From: JBCCBV01 sp039033855
Lineage (GTDB): Bacteria > Planctomycetota > Phycisphaerae > Phycisphaerales > Phycisphaeraceae
DNA: 64,000 nucleotides
Reading direction: 5' to 3'
NCBI GenBank assembly: GCA_039033855.1
Contig: JBCCBV010000006.1
Location: 1 to 64,000, forward strand
The first letter of the stretch is position 1, and each line of letters begins with the position of its first letter. This document shows, in pieces, positions 1 to 9,002 of the stretch. Position numbers and translations under genes: made by a program. The notes under the pieces were generated by a model. The model saw only the letters and a program-made list of their open reading frames with translations, was not told where the DNA came from and made no database searches.

Positions 1-358
1 ACGGCTGGCCGAGGCGGCAGACCGTTTGGTTGACGACCTGCTGTCCCGTCAGCCGCGGATCGACGGCGTGTTCATCGCCGAAGACGCCCAGGCCGCGTTG
101 CTCGTGCCCGCGCTCCAGCGCCGCGGGGTCGACACCGGTCCCGGGGGCGACCTTTCGGTGATCTCCTGCAACGACGAACGCCCCTACCTGATGGGCCTGA
201 ACCCGTGCCCGCCCACGATCGACATCCGCGTCGAAGCGATCGGCCGACGCGGCGCCGACCAACTGCTCTGGCGGATCGCCCAAGGCAGCAACGCCGACCG
301 CATGTGCACCACCGTGGAGCCCCGCTTGGTCCTGCCGGAGAGTTTGCCGGTGCGTTAG
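1..358 (+). CDS. LacI-family transcriptional regulator, C-terminal part (5' truncated)
   Basis: The reading frame is open from the first base of the window, so only about the last 118 residues are visible. They match the end of the periplasmic-binding-protein-like effector domain of LacI/GalR regulators: a segment where a new protein variant is presented ('DGVFIAEDAQAALLVPALQRRG'-like region), then 'DLSVISCNDE' and 'PTIDIRVEAIGRRGADQLLWRI', the usual order of the last strands and helices, ending in the 'EPRLVLPESL' tail. The DNA-binding headpiece lies outside the window. Such regulators usually control adjacent carbohydrate genes, and the downstream secreted beta-helix protein and GH32-like gene fit this. 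The ligand cannot be read from the sequence. Confidence 0.8.
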   Translation, partial: RLAEAADRLVDDLLSRQPRIDGVFIAEDAQAALLVPALQRRGVDTGPGGDLSVISCNDERPYLMGLNPCPPTIDIRVEAIGRRGADQLLWRIAQGSNADRMCTTVEPRLVLPESLPVR

Positions 359-480
359 ACCCCGATCGCTCTCGCATCCGCGGTTTGCGCTGGAAAGCCG
401 AGCGTGTGAATCATTTTTCTGGCTTCGGTTGATTCAACCCTTTTTTCTTGTCTTGACTCACCCGCCAGGAAGATGCCTGC

Positions 481-795
481 ATGTTTACCACTCAGAGATT
501 GCTGCCGGGTCTTGCGCTTTTTTTTGCGGCAGCCGTACCCAGTGCGGCCCTGGCCCAGACCGTTGGCGTTGATTTCAGCAGCGATTACGCCGATCGCAAA
601 CGCGCTTCGCCGTTGGACGACGGCGCCCAACTCCCGGTCGACACCGGTGCCTTCAACGGCGGCGCCGCGCTGGCCAACGCCGGCATGCCCGGGCTCGGCG
701 GGACCAGCGTGCTGCACGCCGGCATGCAGATCACCAGCTACCGCGAGTCGCAGAGGGCCCAAGCCAGCGACGACAACAACTCGACCGACCACTAG
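481..795 (+). CDS. small secreted protein of unknown function
   Basis: A 104-residue protein with a clear N-terminal signal peptide (hydrophobic core about residues 7-25, cleavage after 'ALA') followed by a short hydrophilic, Gly/Ala-rich and acidic mature part that ends in a Asp/Asn/Ser run. I do not recognise a family. An AGGA-type ribosome site lies a few bases upstream of the ATG. It is followed after 53 bp by the beta-helix gene on the same strand, so the two may be co-transcribed. Codon use matches the neighbours, which supports it being real; the function is unknown. Confidence 0.55.
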   Translation: MFTTQRLLPGLALFFAAAVPSAALAQTVGVDFSSDYADRKRASPLDDGAQLPVDTGAFNGGAALANAGMPGLGGTSVLHAGMQITSYRESQRAQASDDNNSTDH

Positions 796-848
796 ATCCG
801 CAGGCACTTTCGGCCGGCCTATCGGCAAACATCAGGCAGAACCGAACC

Positions 849-3170
849 ATGAAACACGCAGGCGCTTCAATCCTCTTTCGCGCTTCGCTGCCGCTGCTCG
901 CCGCCGCGGGCGCTCAGGTCCAAGACGCCTTGGCCGACGCGCCGCTGCCCACCGAGTTCATCAGCATCGATGACTTCACGGGGACAACCCAACAGAAGAT
1001 CGACGCGGCCCTGTTCGCGGCCAGGTTCAGCACGCACAAAACGGTGTTCTTCCCCAACGGCACGTACGAACTGCAGAGCACCATCGCGCTGGATCAAGGG
1101 GCCGACACAGAGATCCACCTGATTGGCGAGAGTCAGGACGGCGTGTTCCTGGTCCCGGATACCCAGCATCTGGAGAACACGGGCGGCACCCTTGCACACA
1201 TGATCAATCTCAACAGCGCTTCGGTCTTCAACTCGGTGGACGTGTCCATCCAGAACATGACCATCGATATGCGGGACCAGTTGGTGATGGGCGAGACGGT
1301 GACCTACGACACCGACGGCCACGGAGTACGGATCGGCCAGGGCTGGCAGACCGGGCAGTTCCTGCTCAACGAAGTCACCATCCGCAACACCCACAGCTAC
1401 GGCGTGGGCATTCAGGACCGGGGCGGCCACCCCAAGAACAACGTCACGCTGAGCAACCTCCACATCGAGCGTACGGGATCGGACGGCATCGACACCAAAG
1501 AAGCCAGCGGCGACGGCAACCGCAACTTGGTGATCCAGAACGTGAACATCAATGAGGTGGGCTTCCTCGACACCGGGGCGGCGCCCGCGATCGACATCCG
1601 CTACCGCGACGCCGTGATCGACAACGTGAACCTGGTCTCCGCCGCGTCGCAGTCTTCCCTGCCGGGGCAGTCTTCGACCACCACCGGCATCGTCTTCCGG
1701 CCGTTCGAAGCCGGCGCCGCCGGCATCGTCGGCGCTACGGTTTCGGACGTCTACATCCGCGGCTTCAACACGGGCATCACCGTGTCGGCCAATGACAATA
1801 CGACTCACAACAACATCGACATCAGCGATTTCCGGATCCAGGGGCAGCAGAACGCGGGCATTGGCTTTAGTGGCACGAATCACTCGGGCCATACGGTCTC
1901 GGACGGGTTCGTCGACCCGGCGTTCGGCGGCGCGGCCGTGAACGCCAACGGGCAAGCTACCGTCACCAACGTCACCGCAGGCCGTTGGGACCCGGCGCTT
2001 ACCCCGCTTACCAACACCACGTTCGAGGGCAACGTTTCCCTCGCCGGCGAGACGTATAGCCCTGCCTGGGAAGGGATCGTGGGCTCGGAGCGCGTGAGCC
2101 TGAACCCCGCCGCCGGCGCGGGGCCGTTCCTCTTCGACGTCACCGACACCGGCGTCATGCAGGTCGACTTCGACGGCTTCTACCACGTGGCGGACAAGCT
2201 CATCGTCGACGGCACGCTGAACCTCGACGGCGAGCTGCGGCTGAACCTGATCGACGGTTCCCCAACGCAGGCCGGCGTGTACGACCTGTTCGACGCGACG
2301 AGCATCACCGGCGCCTTCGACAGCTTAACGCTGCCGGGCGTGGGCGGCGGCCTGTTCTGGGATACCGCGAACCTGGGCATCGACGGCACGATCGCGCTCA
2401 TCGAGGCGCCGGGCGGCTCGCTCTTGCTGGGCGACACCGACAACACCACGTACGGCGCCGCGGACCCCGACGACAACCCGCCGATCGACGCGCAGTTCCA
2501 AGCCGACCTGCAGGCCATCAGCGCAAGCTGGACGTTCAAAGGCCTCGACGAAACCGGACGCAACGACGTCCGCGCCATGACGTTCACGTTCGACCCGCTC
2601 GCCCCCGAGTCGCTCGACAGCGTGTGGATCGAGGCGCGGGTCTTCGGCGAGACCGGCTTCGAGAACGACAACATGATCCTCGACTTCGTTGGCAACGGCC
2701 GCGCCCTGGCAAGCATGGACGGATTCGGCGCCGGCGGCGCCTGGACGACGCTGCGCTACGACCTCGACCCCAGCGAATACGCGCTGCTTGCCGACGGCCA
2801 GCTCAACCTGGCCTTCGTGGACGACACACGGGTGGACTGGGTCCGGCTGTCGTGGCTGGAAGCGGCGCTCGAGGGTGATTTCAACGGCGACGGCGTGGTC
2901 GACCTTCTCGACTTCGACATCCTGTCTCAGAACTTCGGTTTAACCAGCGGGGCCAGCCTGGCCGAAGGCGACGCGAATGGCGACGGCGCCGTGAATCTGC
3001 TGGACTTCGACGTGCTGTCGCAAAACTTCGGCGCGTCGGCACCCGCCACCGTGCCCGAGCCGGCGAGCGCGGTCGCCGTATTGGCGTTGCCTCTGCTGGC
3101 CCATCGACGGCGCCGGGATCGCAGCACGCAACCAACCCTGAACACGCTTGCACAATTGAGGTACGCATAA
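849..3170 (+). CDS. secreted right-handed beta-helix protein with dockerin-like repeats and PEP-CTERM
   Basis: A 773-residue exported protein. Residues 1-29 are a signal peptide. Residues about 40-400 form a parallel beta-helix of the pectate-lyase/polygalacturonase type (repeated Asn/Gly-rich turns, opening 'FFPNGTYEL' as in pectate-lyase superfamily 3). Residues about 440-520 carry the 'LxVDGTLNLDGEL' pattern common in planctomycete and verrucomicrobial surface proteins, followed by a beta-rich domain. Two calcium-loop repeats 'GDxNGDGxVxLLDFDxLSQNFG' at about 676-728 resemble type I dockerin repeats, and 'VPEPAS' plus hydrophobic segment plus Arg run at about 735-760 is a PEP-CTERM sorting signal. 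A polysaccharide lyase or hydrolase role is inferred from the fold only; catalytic residues were not identified. Confidence 0.8.
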   Translation: MKHAGASILFRASLPLLAAAGAQVQDALADAPLPTEFISIDDFTGTTQQKIDAALFAARFSTHKTVFFPNGTYELQSTIALDQGADTEIHLIGESQDGVFLVPDTQHLENTGGTLAHMINLNSASVFNSVDVSIQNMTIDMRDQLVMGETVTYDTDGHGVRIGQGWQTGQFLLNEVTIRNTHSYGVGIQDRGGHPKNNVTLSNLHIERTGSDGIDTKEASGDGNRNLVIQNVNINEVGFLDTGAAPAIDIRYRDAVIDNVNLVSAASQSSLPGQSSTTTGIVFRPFEAGAAGIVGATVSDVYIRGFNTGITVSANDNTTHNNIDISDFRIQGQQNAGIGFSGTNHSGHTVSDGFVDPAFGGAAVNANGQATVTNVTAGRWDPALTPLTNTTFEGNVSLAGETYSPAWEGIVGSERVSLNPAAGAGPFLFDVTDTGVMQVDFDGFYHVADKLIVDGTLNLDGELRLNLIDGSPTQAGVYDLFDATSITGAFDSLTLPGVGGGLFWDTANLGIDGTIALIEAPGGSLLLGDTDNTTYGAADPDDNPPIDAQFQADLQAISASWTFKGLDETGRNDVRAMTFTFDPLAPESLDSVWIEARVFGETGFENDNMILDFVGNGRALASMDGFGAGGAWTTLRYDLDPSEYALLADGQLNLAFVDDTRVDWVRLSWLEAALEGDFNGDGVVDLLDFDILSQNFGLTSGASLAEGDANGDGAVNLLDFDVLSQNFGASAPATVPEPASAVAVLALPLLAHRRRRDRSTQPTLNTLAQLRYA

Positions 3171-3183
3171 ACGGCGGTTCATC

Positions 3184-3894
3184 ATGATGCGAGCAACCTT
3201 CTTCAGAATATTGATGGCCTGTTCGACTTTTGTTTTCGCCGCATGCGCGGTTCAACGCCCTGCGAATTCCATTGCGGCGTCTCCTGAGTTCGCCGCAAAG
3301 CCGCTGAGCGTAGACACGCTGCTTGCATGGCCTGTTTATGGGCGCGGTTCCGTCGAGGGGTATCGCAACCAGGCCGTGATCCTTCGTGAACAGGTGGGCT
3401 CAGCCGGGCTGATGCTGGTCAGTCCGAAGCCGTATGGCCAGCGCGTGGTCTTGCGGTATCGCGTGATGACGCTGCAGGCCGGCTCCGTTTTGGTCGCGAT
3501 CCTCTCGACGTCCGGCCCCGAAGAAGCGGGCACGCTGTCTCTGCCGGAGGGTTACGACGGCGGCATCGGCCCCTGGCTCGGGCCCAACCCGAACTACTTC
3601 TTCGCGTTCCACAATGCGCCCCACATGCGGAATCCGTTCGTGATCCGCGTGGGGGATGGCGACACCAACTTGTTGGAAGAAGCGGATCGCGCGTACATGA
3701 CGGTCGGGCGTTGGCATGACGTCGAAGTCGGCCGACGAGATGGCCGTCTGTGGCTTTCTATCGACGGCCAACGCGTGATCGATACGACCGACACCCCCCC
3801 ACTCGGTTCAGGGCGGATAGCCCTTCGGATCCGAGGCACGGGCCCTGAACTTGCCAGCGCGATGATTCGCGATGTGCGCATCAGCGAAGAATGA
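3184..3894 (+). CDS. predicted lipoprotein with concanavalin-like domain
   Basis: A 236-residue protein with a lipoprotein signal: hydrophobic stretch then 'VFAAC' with Cys about residue 21. The mature part is beta-rich ('GQRVVLRYRVMTLQAGSVLVAIL', 'GRWHDVEVGRRDGRLWLSIDGQRV', 'GRIALRIRG'), the pattern of concanavalin-like lectin/glucanase folds such as DUF1080/DUF1961-type domains. The 'WHDVEVxRxxGxxxxxIDGQ' motif is typical of that group. It lies 14 bp after the beta-helix gene on the same strand, so probably in the same transcript, and converges on the GH32-like gene. Role: likely carbohydrate binding or cleavage at the cell surface; the family assignment is tentative. Confidence 0.65.
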   Translation: MMRATFFRILMACSTFVFAACAVQRPANSIAASPEFAAKPLSVDTLLAWPVYGRGSVEGYRNQAVILREQVGSAGLMLVSPKPYGQRVVLRYRVMTLQAGSVLVAILSTSGPEEAGTLSLPEGYDGGIGPWLGPNPNYFFAFHNAPHMRNPFVIRVGDGDTNLLEEADRAYMTVGRWHDVEVGRRDGRLWLSIDGQRVIDTTDTPPLGSGRIALRIRGTGPELASAMIRDVRISEE

Positions 3895-3984
3895 GCGGAC
3901 AACGCCGCCCCCAAGGCGCAAGACCTTCGTCAGCCCGAACCGCGGTATTAAACTCAGGCGCTGTACGGACGAATCGCAAACAAC

Positions 3985-6909
3985 CTATTCCAACGCTTTG
4001 ACGCGCATCGGCCAGACCTTAAACGACCGGACCTCGGCGGGCCCGCCGTGCGCGGACAGGCGGATGCCCATCGCGTCGGGCTTGGTGGGATACACGCGGG
4101 TTCCGAACGCTTCGCGGTCGTTCACGAACCCGTCGATGGCCGAGCGGTCGATGAACACGCGGAGCGTCACTCGGCCGTCGTCGCGCGGCATGACCAGCCG
4201 GGCGTCGAGCAGGCCGGTTTGCGTGTCGCCCAGATAGCCGTTGGTCAGGCTCGAACGCGTGCGGTCCAGCGAAACCGACTGCGGGTCGAAGTGAAAGCCG
4301 AGGATGGTTTCTTCCCCGCCCCCGGGTGTTCGGCGGATCGACAGTTCGATGCGGTCCGCCTCGCCTCGATCGACCTGCACTTCGACCTCGCACGCGTCGC
4401 CGAAGTCCGGCCGTAGCTCCACCGCTTTGCCGGGCAGCAAGCGGTGCGGGGCCACTTCGGTCGGGTCGCCGCGTAACCGTACAAGGTTCGGGTGCGGAGA
4501 CTGATGCAAACGGCCCTGTTCATCGATCTGCCAACGACGTGGCAGCGTGAAGCAGTGCGCCCACCCCGCCGCCAAACGCTCGCCGGCGTCGCGTGCCTCG
4601 GGCATCCAACCGAGCGCAGCGAGTTCGCCGTCGGCGTCTGGAGCCACCGTCATTTGAATCACACCGGGCAGCAGGTCGGTTGGCGTAGGTTCGGGCGCGC
4701 TGGGCACAAAGCGGTCGTTCTGCCAGGCACCGGACCAATGCCACATTTGTGTCGGCGGCTCGGTGATCCCGAGCAAAGACAGGCCCCCCGGCGCCTTGAC
4801 TACCCACGGCGAACCCCAGGCCGTGCCCGCCAAGTCGCGCGGGTCGGGGTCTTCGAACACCACACCGAGCGAGGCCCACGAACTCAGGTCGCTCGACCCG
4901 TACCCGTACAACACGCCGCGCCCTGCGCGACCGCCGCCAGCCACGAGCATGCGCGCCTCGCCCGTTGCGGCATCGCGCCAGACGAACGGGTCGCCAAAGC
5001 CGTCGGCCACGCCATCGGCGCCGGAGATCACCAACGGCTCGCCCGCGGCGCGGGTGTCCGGACTGTCGCCGAAGCCTTCGATCGCGCCAACGCCGGCCGT
5101 GGTTCCCGAAGCGCCCGTATAGAACCGCAGCGATTGACCTTCGCCTTGCACCACCGAGCCCGGCGTGAGCCCATCGTCGTTCCAGGTATTGGCAGAAGGT
5201 TCGAGCAACACCAGGTCGGGCGTCCACGCGACAAGGTCGTCGCTGATCCAGCCGGAGATGCGCGTGACCCCGCGATACGGCCCCGACGGGTGGACGGCGC
5301 TCCAAACGCGGTATCGCCCATCGCGGAACATCAAACCACTTGGGCCGCCAAGCCAACCGGCCTGGGGCGTGGCGTGGAACCTTGGCCGGTGCGGGTCGTC
5401 GGCGTATCGACCGGCAACCGACAAATCGGGCGCATCGTCCGGCATCGCCGACACCGCCTGGGCCAGGCCATCTTCGTCGATCTGCCCGGTGGTAATCACG
5501 ACCTCGTCGATCAACCCGTTGAACATGCCTGTCGCAAAACGGCCTTCGATCAAAGGCGTGAGCGGGTCGCGGCCGATCATCAATGGCGTATCGGCGGGCA
5601 GTTGGATCGGGCCAGACAACGCCGCAGATTCGGCCGCCACCACGCCGTTCACGTACAGCTTTGCCCCATCCACAACCGACGCGGATAGCGCGAGATGGAC
5701 CCACGTGCCCTTGGGCAGCACGGCCTCGCTTGTGAGCACCACCGCAGACCCGCCGGCTACCAGCCACGCCGTGGGGCGGCCGTGGGCATCGATCCCCAGC
5801 GCGAACCCGGCGCCCGGGGTGCGCTGCGCGGCGATCGGAGCCATCGCAGACGGATAGGCACGGACCGCGCACCACGCATGGACGCTCAGCTCGGATGCTT
5901 GCCTGGCCGATTCGGCGGACGGCCCGATGACATACGTGGAATGCCCGTCGAACTCGAGCGCTTGATCGACAACGCCGGGCCGCCAAGCAGGCGCGCGCAT
6001 CGCGCTGGCCACGACGTCATTCTCGCCCGAGACAGACTCTTGGGTCGCCGAGCCCGTTGCGGGGTCGAGCGTCCAACGGCCAGTGACCGGCCCGAATCGC
6101 ACCAGCGCCTTGGGCTTCGCGGGGTCGAGGTCGGCTCTCAGGTAGGCCACGGCGTTGCGCGTGAGCCGTTGCAGGTAAAGGCGATGCAGGTTGACCGCCC
6201 CGCCGGTGTCCCACGCAAACGCCGGGGCGCCGATCGTAAGCACGCGCCCCTGCCCGCGGGGCAGTTCGCCAATCGCAACGTGCCCGGCTCCGTCCTCCAG
6301 GTCGGCCAGCCAGACGCCGGGAAAGCGAGCGGGGTCCGACCACAGGGCGGTTGCGCCACGCACCGGCAGCCCGTCGGACAACACCGAGAAGGTCTCCGGC
6401 AGTCCTTCGAACAGCGGGTGATCGACCTGCTGGGCAAACCCACCCTGCGCCGAAACCGTCGGACGGTTGCGCAGGCGATCGGGGAACGGCGCGCAGTCGA
6501 GTCGCTCGGCGTACCGCGGCCCAAAGCCGGTCAACAGCAAGCCGCCGCCGGCTTCTACGAAGTGGTTCACCGCGGCCAGCGCTGCGTCGCTCTGCGCGGG
6601 CGCGGGTAGTTCCGGGCGGGTGTGATGCCACCACAACACCTGTGCCTCATTCAACTGGACCAGCGTGTGGAGGTCGTCCACCGGCAAGTACGCCGCCCCG
6701 AGCGACGCCGACGCATACCCCCACGCCGCGGCGGCTTCGGGGTCCAGCGCGTCTGGGGTGGGCGCTTCGCCAACGAAGCGCACGGCTTGGGCCTGCGCCT
6801 GACCGCCGAAGCAGCCCATCGTCAACAGGATGACGACCCCCAGCCGCATCGCGCGTTGGGACAGTCGAGCAAAAACAATCCAAAGGGTGGTCAGGCGGGT
6901 GTTGGGCAT
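3985..6909 (-). CDS. GH32-like protein with N-terminal DUF4960-like and LamG domains, catalytic residues altered
   Basis: A 974-residue exported protein. After a signal peptide (about 21-42; the start could also be Met21) comes a glutamine-amidotransferase-like domain (about 43-270, DUF4960-like), a LamG/concanavalin domain (about 290-480), a five-bladed propeller like glycoside hydrolase family 32 (about 500-800) and the GH32 C-terminal beta-sandwich, which keeps the signature 'DRSAIDGFVND' near 920. In active GH32 enzymes the blade-1 motif is WMNDPNG with Asp as nucleophile; here the corresponding stretch is W519-L-G-G522-P-S-G. The RDP motif appears as G639-D640-P. The E-C-P motif with the acid/base Glu appears as G699-S700-P701. 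Two of three catalytic positions are therefore not conserved. It may be an inactive fructan-binding protein or use another chemistry. Confidence 0.75.
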   Translation of the reverse strand: MPNTRLTTLWIVFARLSQRAMRLGVVILLTMGCFGGQAQAQAVRFVGEAPTPDALDPEAAAAWGYASASLGAAYLPVDDLHTLVQLNEAQVLWWHHTRPELPAPAQSDAALAAVNHFVEAGGGLLLTGFGPRYAERLDCAPFPDRLRNRPTVSAQGGFAQQVDHPLFEGLPETFSVLSDGLPVRGATALWSDPARFPGVWLADLEDGAGHVAIGELPRGQGRVLTIGAPAFAWDTGGAVNLHRLYLQRLTRNAVAYLRADLDPAKPKALVRFGPVTGRWTLDPATGSATQESVSGENDVVASAMRAPAWRPGVVDQALEFDGHSTYVIGPSAESARQASELSVHAWCAVRAYPSAMAPIAAQRTPGAGFALGIDAHGRPTAWLVAGGSAVVLTSEAVLPKGTWVHLALSASVVDGAKLYVNGVVAAESAALSGPIQLPADTPLMIGRDPLTPLIEGRFATGMFNGLIDEVVITTGQIDEDGLAQAVSAMPDDAPDLSVAGRYADDPHRPRFHATPQAGWLGGPSGLMFRDGRYRVWSAVHPSGPYRGVTRISGWISDDLVAWTPDLVLLEPSANTWNDDGLTPGSVVQGEGQSLRFYTGASGTTAGVGAIEGFGDSPDTRAAGEPLVISGADGVADGFGDPFVWRDAATGEARMLVAGGGRAGRGVLYGYGSSDLSSWASLGVVFEDPDPRDLAGTAWGSPWVVKAPGGLSLLGITEPPTQMWHWSGAWQNDRFVPSAPEPTPTDLLPGVIQMTVAPDADGELAALGWMPEARDAGERLAAGWAHCFTLPRRWQIDEQGRLHQSPHPNLVRLRGDPTEVAPHRLLPGKAVELRPDFGDACEVEVQVDRGEADRIELSIRRTPGGGEETILGFHFDPQSVSLDRTRSSLTNGYLGDTQTGLLDARLVMPRDDGRVTLRVFIDRSAIDGFVNDREAFGTRVYPTKPDAMGIRLSAHGGPAEVRSFKVWPMRVKALE

Positions 6910-7036
6910 TGGGGCGCCGATCGGGTCGAAGGCGGGGAGTGTGACCGCTGAAAGGTAACGCCGAACGCGAATGGGCTTCGTTTACCCAAGCCGCCGGCTC
7001 AGGCCGCAACCGGAGTTGTGCGAGCGCGCCGGGGGC

Positions 7037-7951
7037 TTACTCGCTCGCCTTGGCGTCCGCCTGGCCCTGCAGCCGCTGGACAAACCGCAGCAGCAACGGC
7101 AGGGCCGTCTGTTCGAGCTCCGCGGTATGCCCAAAGCCTTCGAGCTCGAAAAGTTCCGCGTCCGGGTGTCCAGCTACCTTCAGCATCCGCAGAAAGAAGG
7201 CGTTTTCCTCGTACCGCCCTAGCAGTTCCAGGTCGCGATCGCCGGTGGTGATGAGGATCGGCGGGGCGTCGGCCCGGACGTGGCGCAGCGGCGCGAAGCC
7301 GTCGATCACCGGCCGGTCGCGCGCGATGCCGCGCTCCTCGCGCACGGCGACGTGCGTGATCGCCTGCCCCGAGAGCGAAGCGATGCCCGCCAGGCGGTTG
7401 GCGTCGACGCCATGCGCCGCCAGATAACGTTTGTCGAGCCCGACCATCGCCGACAGGTACCCCCCTGCCGATGACCCGGCGACGACGACGCGATCCGGGT
7501 CGCCCCCGTATCGATCGATATTCTCGAGAGTCCAAGCCACGGCCGCAGCGGCGTCTTCGATATATGCCGGCGCCTTCACGTTTGGGCTCAACCGGTACCC
7601 CACCGCGACGACGGCCAGGCCTTGCCCGCGCAGCTCGCCGGGCACGTACCGGCCGCCACGCTTCAAGCCCCCGGCATGGAGCCAGACCACCGTGGTGAAG
7701 CCCTCGGCCTCGGCCTCGGTCTCGTTCGCACCCTGGTTGTCCGCTTCTGCCCCGGAAGCGCTCGCCACCGGGTGATAGACATCCAGCCGGCACATCTGCC
7801 GGGCGTAGTCGTCGAGGTCGACGCCATCGCGATACAAGATGTCTCGATCTGTGGCGTAGCCCGCCTGAGCGTGGGCCCCGACTCCCCACGTCGATACCCA
7901 CACCATTGCGAGATGAGCACAGATCCACCGAGGCCGGGGGCGACATCTCAT
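7037..7951 (-). CDS. secreted alpha/beta-hydrolase (BD-FAE/HSL-like esterase)
   Basis: A 304-residue alpha/beta-hydrolase. The start at 7951 is chosen because AAGGAG lies 8 nt upstream of that ATG and it opens a signal peptide (about residues 8-28, ending 'GAHAQA'); an upstream in-frame ATG lacks both. Visible catalytic elements are the oxyanion motif 'HAGG' with H92, the nucleophile elbow G-S-S161-A-G-G, an acid candidate in 'TTGDRD' and the terminal His in 'GFGHTAEL'. This order is that of the esterase/lipase families with an HGG oxyanion hole, often acting on acetylated or short-chain esters of polysaccharides. It diverges from the amidase gene at 8026. The substrate is unknown. Confidence 0.82.
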   Translation of the reverse strand: MRCRPRPRWICAHLAMVWVSTWGVGAHAQAGYATDRDILYRDGVDLDDYARQMCRLDVYHPVASASGAEADNQGANETEAEAEGFTTVVWLHAGGLKRGGRYVPGELRGQGLAVVAVGYRLSPNVKAPAYIEDAAAAVAWTLENIDRYGGDPDRVVVAGSSAGGYLSAMVGLDKRYLAAHGVDANRLAGIASLSGQAITHVAVREERGIARDRPVIDGFAPLRHVRADAPPILITTGDRDLELLGRYEENAFFLRMLKVAGHPDAELFELEGFGHTAELEQTALPLLLRFVQRLQGQADAKASE

Positions 7952-8013
7952 GTAAAGCTCCTTATGAATCGGCGTCCAACAGACCCGCGCAGCGTACCCG
8001 CACCGAAGCCCGC

Positions 8014-8025
8014 TATCCTCCGGGC
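8014..8025 (+). promoter_or_regulatory. -10-like box TATCCT 6 nt before ATG (predicted leaderless start)
   Basis: TATCCT at 8014-8019 is separated by 6 nt from the ATG at 8026, which has no Shine-Dalgarno sequence. A transcript starting about 7 nt after a -10 box would begin at the start codon itself. No convincing -35 was seen. Confidence 0.5.
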
Positions 8026-8928
8026 ATGGCAAGCCGAACGCTCAAGCTGGCACTCACGCAGCACGCCTGCGCGGACGACGCCCGGTCGAACCTCGCCACG
8101 GCCGTGGAAATGATCCGCGACGCCGCCGGACAAGGCGCCGAACTGGTGGTCACCCAAGAGCTGTTCGCCGGGCCTTACTTCCCGATCGTGGAAGACGATG
8201 GCGCGTTTGACCGCGCCGAGCCGATCCCCGGGCCCACGACGCGGCGCTTGGCCGATCTGGCAAAGGAACTGCGGGTTTCGATCTCGGCCTCGCTCTTCGA
8301 GCGCCGGGCGCCGGGGCTGTACCACAACACGTCGGTGCTGCTGAACGCCAAGGGCGAACTGGTCGGCAAGTACCGCAAGATGCACATTCCCGACGACCCG
8401 AGCTACTACGAAAAGTACTACTTCACGCCGGGCGACCTGGGGTTCGATGCGCACGCCGTCGAAGCCCCCGCCGGCGAGGCCAAAGTGGGGATGCTGGTGT
8501 GCTGGGACCAGTGGTTCCCCGAAGCGGCGCGGTTGACCGCGATGCACGGCGCCGAGGTGCTGCTCTATCCCACGGCCATCGGTTGGCACGAGGACGAGCC
8601 GGCCGGCGAACGTTCCGCCCAGCGCGACGCGTGGACGACCATCCAACAATCGCACGCCATTGCGAACGGGTTGTTCGTGGCCGCGGCCAACCGGATCGGA
8701 ACCGAGGGCACGAGCACGTTCTGGGGCAGCAGCTTTGTGGCCGACCCGATGGGCCGGGTGATCGCCCAGGCCTCGGAAGATCAGCCCGAGGTGCTGCTGG
8801 CCGAACTCGACCTGTCGCTCGTCGAGCACTACCGCCGAAACTGGTGCCTGTTCTTCCGAGATCGTCGGATCGACGCCTACGGCCCGATCAGCCAGCGGTG
8901 GCTGGACCGACCGAGCGCAACGCCGTGA
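8026..8928 (+). CDS. aguB: N-carbamoylputrescine amidase-like carbon-nitrogen hydrolase
   Basis: A 300-residue nitrilase-superfamily enzyme, the normal length for AguB. The Glu-Lys-Cys triad is visible: E45 in 'VTQELF', K118 in 'GKYRKMHIPDDP' and C159 in 'LVCWDQWFPEA'. The 'KMHIPDDPxYYEKYYFTPGD' context and 'PTAIGWHEDEP' are typical of N-carbamoylputrescine amidase (N-carbamoylputrescine + H2O to putrescine, CO2 and NH3). Related beta-ureidopropionases share the triad, so the exact carbamoyl-amine substrate is inferred. No agmatine deiminase gene lies next to it, but an aminotransferase, an aldehyde dehydrogenase and a deiminase-fold gene lie within 7 kb. The ATG at 8026 follows a -10-like box directly. 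Confidence 0.85.
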   Translation: MASRTLKLALTQHACADDARSNLATAVEMIRDAAGQGAELVVTQELFAGPYFPIVEDDGAFDRAEPIPGPTTRRLADLAKELRVSISASLFERRAPGLYHNTSVLLNAKGELVGKYRKMHIPDDPSYYEKYYFTPGDLGFDAHAVEAPAGEAKVGMLVCWDQWFPEAARLTAMHGAEVLLYPTAIGWHEDEPAGERSAQRDAWTTIQQSHAIANGLFVAAANRIGTEGTSTFWGSSFVADPMGRVIAQASEDQPEVLLAELDLSLVEHYRRNWCLFFRDRRIDAYGPISQRWLDRPSATP

Positions 8929-9002
8929 TCGCTGCTGCGCATCCGCATCGGGCCCGGCGCCAACGCGCAAAGTGAATCCGTGGGGCCAATCCAGTGGCGG
9001 CA

